From assembly GCA_039619475.1 (NCBI GenBank), contig CM077116.1, positions 457,125,576 through 457,189,575 of the forward strand: a stretch of DNA of 64,000 bases. Direction: 5' to 3'. Positions 59,802 to 64,000 of the stretch are shown in pieces. This stretch comes from Icerya purchasi (lineage: Eukaryota > Arthropoda > Insecta > Hemiptera > Monophlebidae). Under the pieces are notes generated by a model. It did not search any database and was not told where the DNA came from. It was given only the letters and a program-made list of their open reading frames with translations. Position 1 is the first letter of the stretch. Each line of letters opens with the position of its first letter. The position numbers and the translations under genes are program-made.

Positions 59802-61029
59802 GGTAAACAGCGCAGGTTGAAAATTCGAAGACTTCTCTCGTTTGTTAAGTTTTAATTGGAAACGGTTTTTCGTGCTTACAAGCAACGGAAATCTGCGCAA
59901 TTGACGCCGACCTGGTTATGCGGACACTAGGGATGAAAAGTAGCAGCATGTCGAAATAAAGATGAAATTTGAACGCAGTTTCTTTAAACAAGAGGCCGTC
60001 CATTTTTATTTCGTTTTCAGTGAAGCTGAAATACGCATAAATATATATTTCCCTATTTCAATTTATCATTTTTGAAAGGCAATAGTAATTTTAGATTCGA
60101 TTTAATGTAAAACAGAACGTACTGCAAATACTATGTGCACTTTGTAAATTACAAACATCGTTAGACGTTCACAGAGCTTGTATGTACGCGGTCACTTTGC
60201 AGTATTATGTTCCCTTATACTTTATAGTAAGGTGCGGTTTTTTGGGTTTTAAAACGGCAGGAGCTGGGAGTGTTTAAGGAAGAGAGTAATCATTTAAAAA
60301 GCGATTTGTCGTGCGGTTGGCTATAAATATTTTATTTTCCGAAGTTTCCTCTTTTTCATCGTTATTCTTTATATATTCGTGTCTTGCACTGTCCAAATAT
60401 CGAGTTGAAAAGTTAAGCCGATTTAATGAAAACATATGAGCTAACTTTGGACATAACTGCCCCCGTGCAAATACCATCTTTTGCGTACAGAATTACTAAT
60501 TCGAAAATGATCGATTTAGAGCGAAATTTCCGCTGACTGTGTAACATTCAAAATCGTTTCTCCTCCAGCTGAAGACAGATGCAGACTAGGTATCAGATGA
60601 TATATATACACTCTAATTTTATCTTCACTGATATCCTACCAGTCACCTATCATTAATACCTATACTAAGTTGCTTCGCCCCCGGATCGCTCCTCTCAATA
60701 TAATAACCCGCTTGTTGATCGAAATTAAACATTTTTACATTTATACTCGTGTGTAAATATTGTAATCTTATAATTATCTCCCCATAAAAGTCTTCCTCGT
60801 GTTAAATTGTGTGTTAGCTGGCATGCCGCTAAAGAAGCAAACTTTCAAATACCAGGCGAGCGTTCTCAGTTTTTAGCTGTTTATCCGATTAATATTGAAA
60901 TAATAGTTTTCAAATTTTCAAATAAAATATAGATAAATGAAAAGAGATATTCCATAAGCGTCAGTTTAGCTCTCTTTCAGACGAAACCTGTGCACATTTC
61001 ACGTTCATTCTTGACAATACTTTTTTATT

Positions 61030-61125
61030 CTATTATTTAATTATTTAATTATTTAATTATTTAATTATTTAATTATTTAATTATTTAATTTTTAAATTAT
61101 TTAATTATTTAATTTTTAAATTATT
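61030..61125. repeat. (TTATTTAA)n tandem repeat
   Basis: Eight-base unit repeated about ten times, with two TTTTTAAA variants near the right end. Confidence 0.95.
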
Positions 61126-63544
61126 TTATTATCTATTTTTTTTTTTATAGCCGAAGGCAGAAATATACATTGAAATTACTCGAAGATGGGCTGCCGGTTC
61201 GTTCCTCAAAATGTTTTTGTAATATTTATTTATATTCAATTTAAACGTTCGATGTTACTCATCATTAAAATGACAAATTTCTTATCAGGCTGTTCGTTGA
61301 TTTCCGTGAAATATGTCTTCCGTTAAGCTTCCTCGCTAATGCAATGCGTCTATACAATAGTCAACAATCGATAGATTACAAAAGTGAGCGAATAAAAATG
61401 GCTTGCATTTCTCATCCTCAAAAACCGTACGGGTAAAATTTGTAGAATAATCGTCAGTTCCAAATTCGCACGTTATTCTCTCCCTGAAACATTTATATTT
61501 GATGAAAGACTATCACAGACTCCTCGCATATCCAAGAAAACAACGCTCATCCTATTAAATATTTAACCTCAAATGATAAAAAAAGCTCTATTCTTATGTA
61601 AATTACCCTGCGACTTCTGAACGTATTTTTGTTTTTCAGTTAATAATACACTTCTAAAATGACCTAGTCTTACGTTTTATTCTTGGAGTGCATCGGGCGT
61701 TGAGAATGTTTATGCGTCGGCAGGTGGTCCTCCTTTAACCTCTATCCGGGATTAAAATATTCCTTGCAATTCCTTTCGTTGATTAAAGCCAGTTCTCTCT
61801 TAATAAGTGCCGCTGTTATTTCTTCCTGCATTAACTTTTTCTCTTATATCAGCATAAATTGCAGAGTCCAACAGCACACTAATCCCATTATAATTTAAGC
61901 ACACCACTTCTCAATTTTAATAAATTCCTTTAAAGCACATATTATCCCTATTCAAGCACCGCATATTAATAAAATCGCATCTTTTCATAACTTTCTCTGC
62001 GCGTCTATCGAGCTCCCGAAATACTACTCCTTGATTAATTGCGCGCAAAACCTTTTCCTTTATAGAATACTCTGCTTATTCGGATTCGCTTCCGTCTATC
62101 AAAACTGTTCTGCTTCCAAACAGCAACAACTAAGCACTTGTTAAAATAAAAAATGCCATACGTATCGGCTCTCTCTACTCGAAACATTTCTACCAATTCC
62201 GATCACATTGCGGTCCCAGGTTACGAAAAAGCATATACCTAGCTCGCGATACCTTTTCTTTGGGATCAACAGTGTTTCAAATAAACTTTACCGAAAACCG
62301 AAATAAATTTTGATCATAAAAAGCAATCCCGGTTCAGATCCGTATAAAGGCTAACACCGATTCTGTTGGCGCTCGTTGCAAATCTCACACAGAGAATTCT
62401 CAATTCTACCGATGCTGCGGCTAGGACACGTAACTCTCTATCCTGTGATTACGTTTTTGAAGGTGACCTTTCACCGTCGATTTTTATTAGTTTCAATGGA
62501 ATAAGGTAAAGGGTTTGCCGAAATAGACGCGGTAAAGTAAACGCAAATTAATAATACAGGACACAGCGATAAAAACCAATTTTATTATTTTACTTTGAAT
62601 TTTAGTCAAAGTCATTTATGTGTGAAAAATTATATAATTGTTAAATGTTTACCGCGACTGGTCTTACGGATGTCGATACTACAGTCGAAATTTTCGATGG
62701 CACACCTGTTTCGCAATAGTCGCATTTACTTCGGCATAATGTCGCGTTAAAGGTCTCTTAGATGGTGGCTGGTTTATTAACGAAAACTTTGTTTTCCGAA
62801 AAACTCCACAATAAAAAAAAAAAAAAGTGTACAGGTGCGAACAATAAACGAACAGCGGGCGTTGAAATTAAACGGTTACCGAATTTCTATAACAACCCAA
62901 TATTTGCAGTTGTTGCGTGGCACGTCATCTTGTTCGGACATCCTCCATGTCGATACGACTAAGTTTGAGAAAGAAAAATTCAGCTGGCATTGATGGTGTA
63001 CAGAATTCACAGTACACCATGCAAAACAGACACTTTCTGAAGATAAATCGCTTGTTCTTGGTACTCTCTCTATCGCACTTTCCGTAGCCGCAAGTCCTTA
63101 TGCGTCATTCGACGTAAACTGGCAAATGTCCAGTTCGCGCGATCAACTGGTTAGAAAGAGTTTAGGATTCTTCTTTACAGTTCCCTTCCACAACAGCGAT
63201 AGTTTTCGGTGTCTGCACCATTCTTTGTCAGATCATTAATCGAACGCACCGGTCGACTCTAATTTAAAATGAGACCGATTATAGTCTCATTTGGACGGTT
63301 ATGGCGACTGAACTTGCACTATTTTTACAATGCTCTTGAATAACTTCAACACAGTCTGTAATCAAATGTGAGTAGTGATAAATGGCAAAAACTTGTAGCT
63401 CTAACAAAATAATGTATAAACGATAGAAAATAAAATCGGTGTAATTGTTATATTAACAACTATTTCACTGTGATGCACAGAATTCGTTCAAAATAATAAT
63501 GATCCCTCTATGATACGTGCTTGCACCAAAAAAGACTGAAGGAT

Positions 63545-63950
63545 GATATCATCATTCCTCAATAATACATTCCCAGCGTCAGGGGAGGTTCTGGATGCCG
63601 TCCAGGAGGCCTTTGAAGTTTAGTTCACGAATTCGCCGGGCCACAGCACTATTTAAAACCCTTAAATCCGGAAAACGGATTCCTCGCATCAGCGTTCTTC
63701 AGTATGCAGAACAGGTCATAAGCATAAAGAGCCATATCCGGTGAATAGGGTGAATGTGGTAACAATTTCTAGCCATATTCCGCAAAAATTGCTCGAATTT
63801 CATCATTGTCACGAGGGCGTGCATTATCATGTAAGATGAGAACGCGGCGATCAAATAGCGATGAGTGCAATTTTCTGATTTTTAGTGCTGGTGGTCGACA
63901 GGTTTTCGATACCTCATCGTACGATGATATTTATCGATCAGTCTTGTCAC
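63545..63950 (-). pseudogene. Mariner-family transposase pseudogene
   Basis: Minus strand gives SSLFDRRVLILHDNARPRDN, EIRAIFAEYG-stop-KLLPHSPYSPDM, ALYAYDLFCILKNA and, one frame over, ARRIRELNFKGLLDGIQNLP-stop-RWEC. These are the mariner HDNARPH, LPHPPYSPDLAPSDYHLF and C-terminal GLLD/LP-RW blocks. The second catalytic Asp (HDN) is present. At the third position, 35 residues on, the SDYHLF Asp is Ala in AYDLF. The Trp after YG is TAG (63769-63771). A frameshift follows the AYDLF block. The N-terminal DNA-binding part would lie beyond the right edge of the window or is lost. No inverted repeat was found. Confidence 0.9.
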
Positions 63951-64000
63951 TATAGCCTATGTTTGTGTAGTCACTTTAAATTTTTTTTTACCTAGCGGCA

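Larger units (their letters stand above)
58196..63544. other. No gene recognised; CpG-richer region 58580-59520
   Basis: 58580-59520 is clearly richer in GC and CpG than the rest of the window. It has many overlapping short frames on both strands (58584-59368), none with a known domain. It may be a promoter-type or conserved non-coding island, with homeodomain-like TTATTAATTAGACG at 59640-59654 on its right. 59775-59801 is (TC)n, 61030-61125 is an 8-bp tandem repeat, and a 9-bp perfect hairpin lies at 63267-63292. Otherwise AT-rich spacer. Confidence 0.5.

Noticed and set aside
63267..63292. Perfect 9-bp hairpin as a terminator or element end
   Set aside because: Isolated, with no flanking duplication or partner. 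Such hairpins arise by chance in a window this size.

Overview
This 64 kb window looks like AT-rich, transposon-laden intergenic DNA from an arthropod, most likely an insect. CpG does not look depleted by eye. Homopolymer A/T runs and (TA)n tracts are everywhere. The mixture of decayed elements fits an insect: Mutator-like, hAT, Tc1, mariner, jockey-type LINE, LINEs of the insect 'endonuclease-reverse transcriptase' type, an RNase H LINE, a Penelope-like GIY-YIG fragment and Helentron-like minisatellite repeats. I recognise no host protein-coding gene, tRNA, rRNA or CRISPR array. Nearly all short open frames look like chance ORFs or low-complexity translations. The one long open frame (34855-36153, minus, 432 codons) is the C-terminal half of a LINE polyprotein.

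Layout. 20-935: repeat A, copy 1. 6708-8119: a Mutator-like element with short inverted ends and a broken transposase. 11993-12980: a composite insertion flanked by a perfect 17-bp duplication, holding a LINE RT remnant and a 37-bp inverted repeat. 18195-18424: a 200-bp foldback insert flanked by a 15-bp duplication. 22250-23030: a Helentron-like repeat with a 14-unit, 25-bp minisatellite. 28890-29395: hAT remnant. 30449-31084 and 40882-41354: repeat D copies. 32153-32640: a short element with 52-bp inverted ends and a Penelope-type GIY-YIG tail. 33425-33695: tRNA-like SINE candidate. 34754-37175: two LINE fragments on the minus strand. 42055-42265: Tc1 remnant. 42894-44770: repeat A copy 2, split by a LINE insertion. 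48191-48447: MITE with about 80-bp inverted ends. 50808-51465: TA-flanked inverted-repeat element with an internal palindrome and a tiny nested poly(A) insert. 51519-51950: jockey-like fragment. 52015-52970: three partial Helentron-like copies. 63545-63950: mariner remnant.

The most interesting pattern links the foldback inserts at 12.8, 18.3 and 32.4 kb. Each has inverted arms around a GAAAC-type core, and each has direct repeats at or near its edges. The 32.4 kb copy ends in a peptide resembling the C-terminal part of a Penelope-like GIY-YIG endonuclease. I read these as decayed Penelope-like elements whose terminal repeats carry hammerhead-like cores. The sequence supports the foldbacks, direct repeats and peptide directly. 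The ribozyme reading is inference.

The genes do not form a pathway. The window records successive transposon insertions, including several nested ones. CpG-richer patches (about 37.8-38.7 kb and 58.6-59.5 kb) are the likeliest places for unrecognised host regulatory DNA or exons, but I could not identify any.
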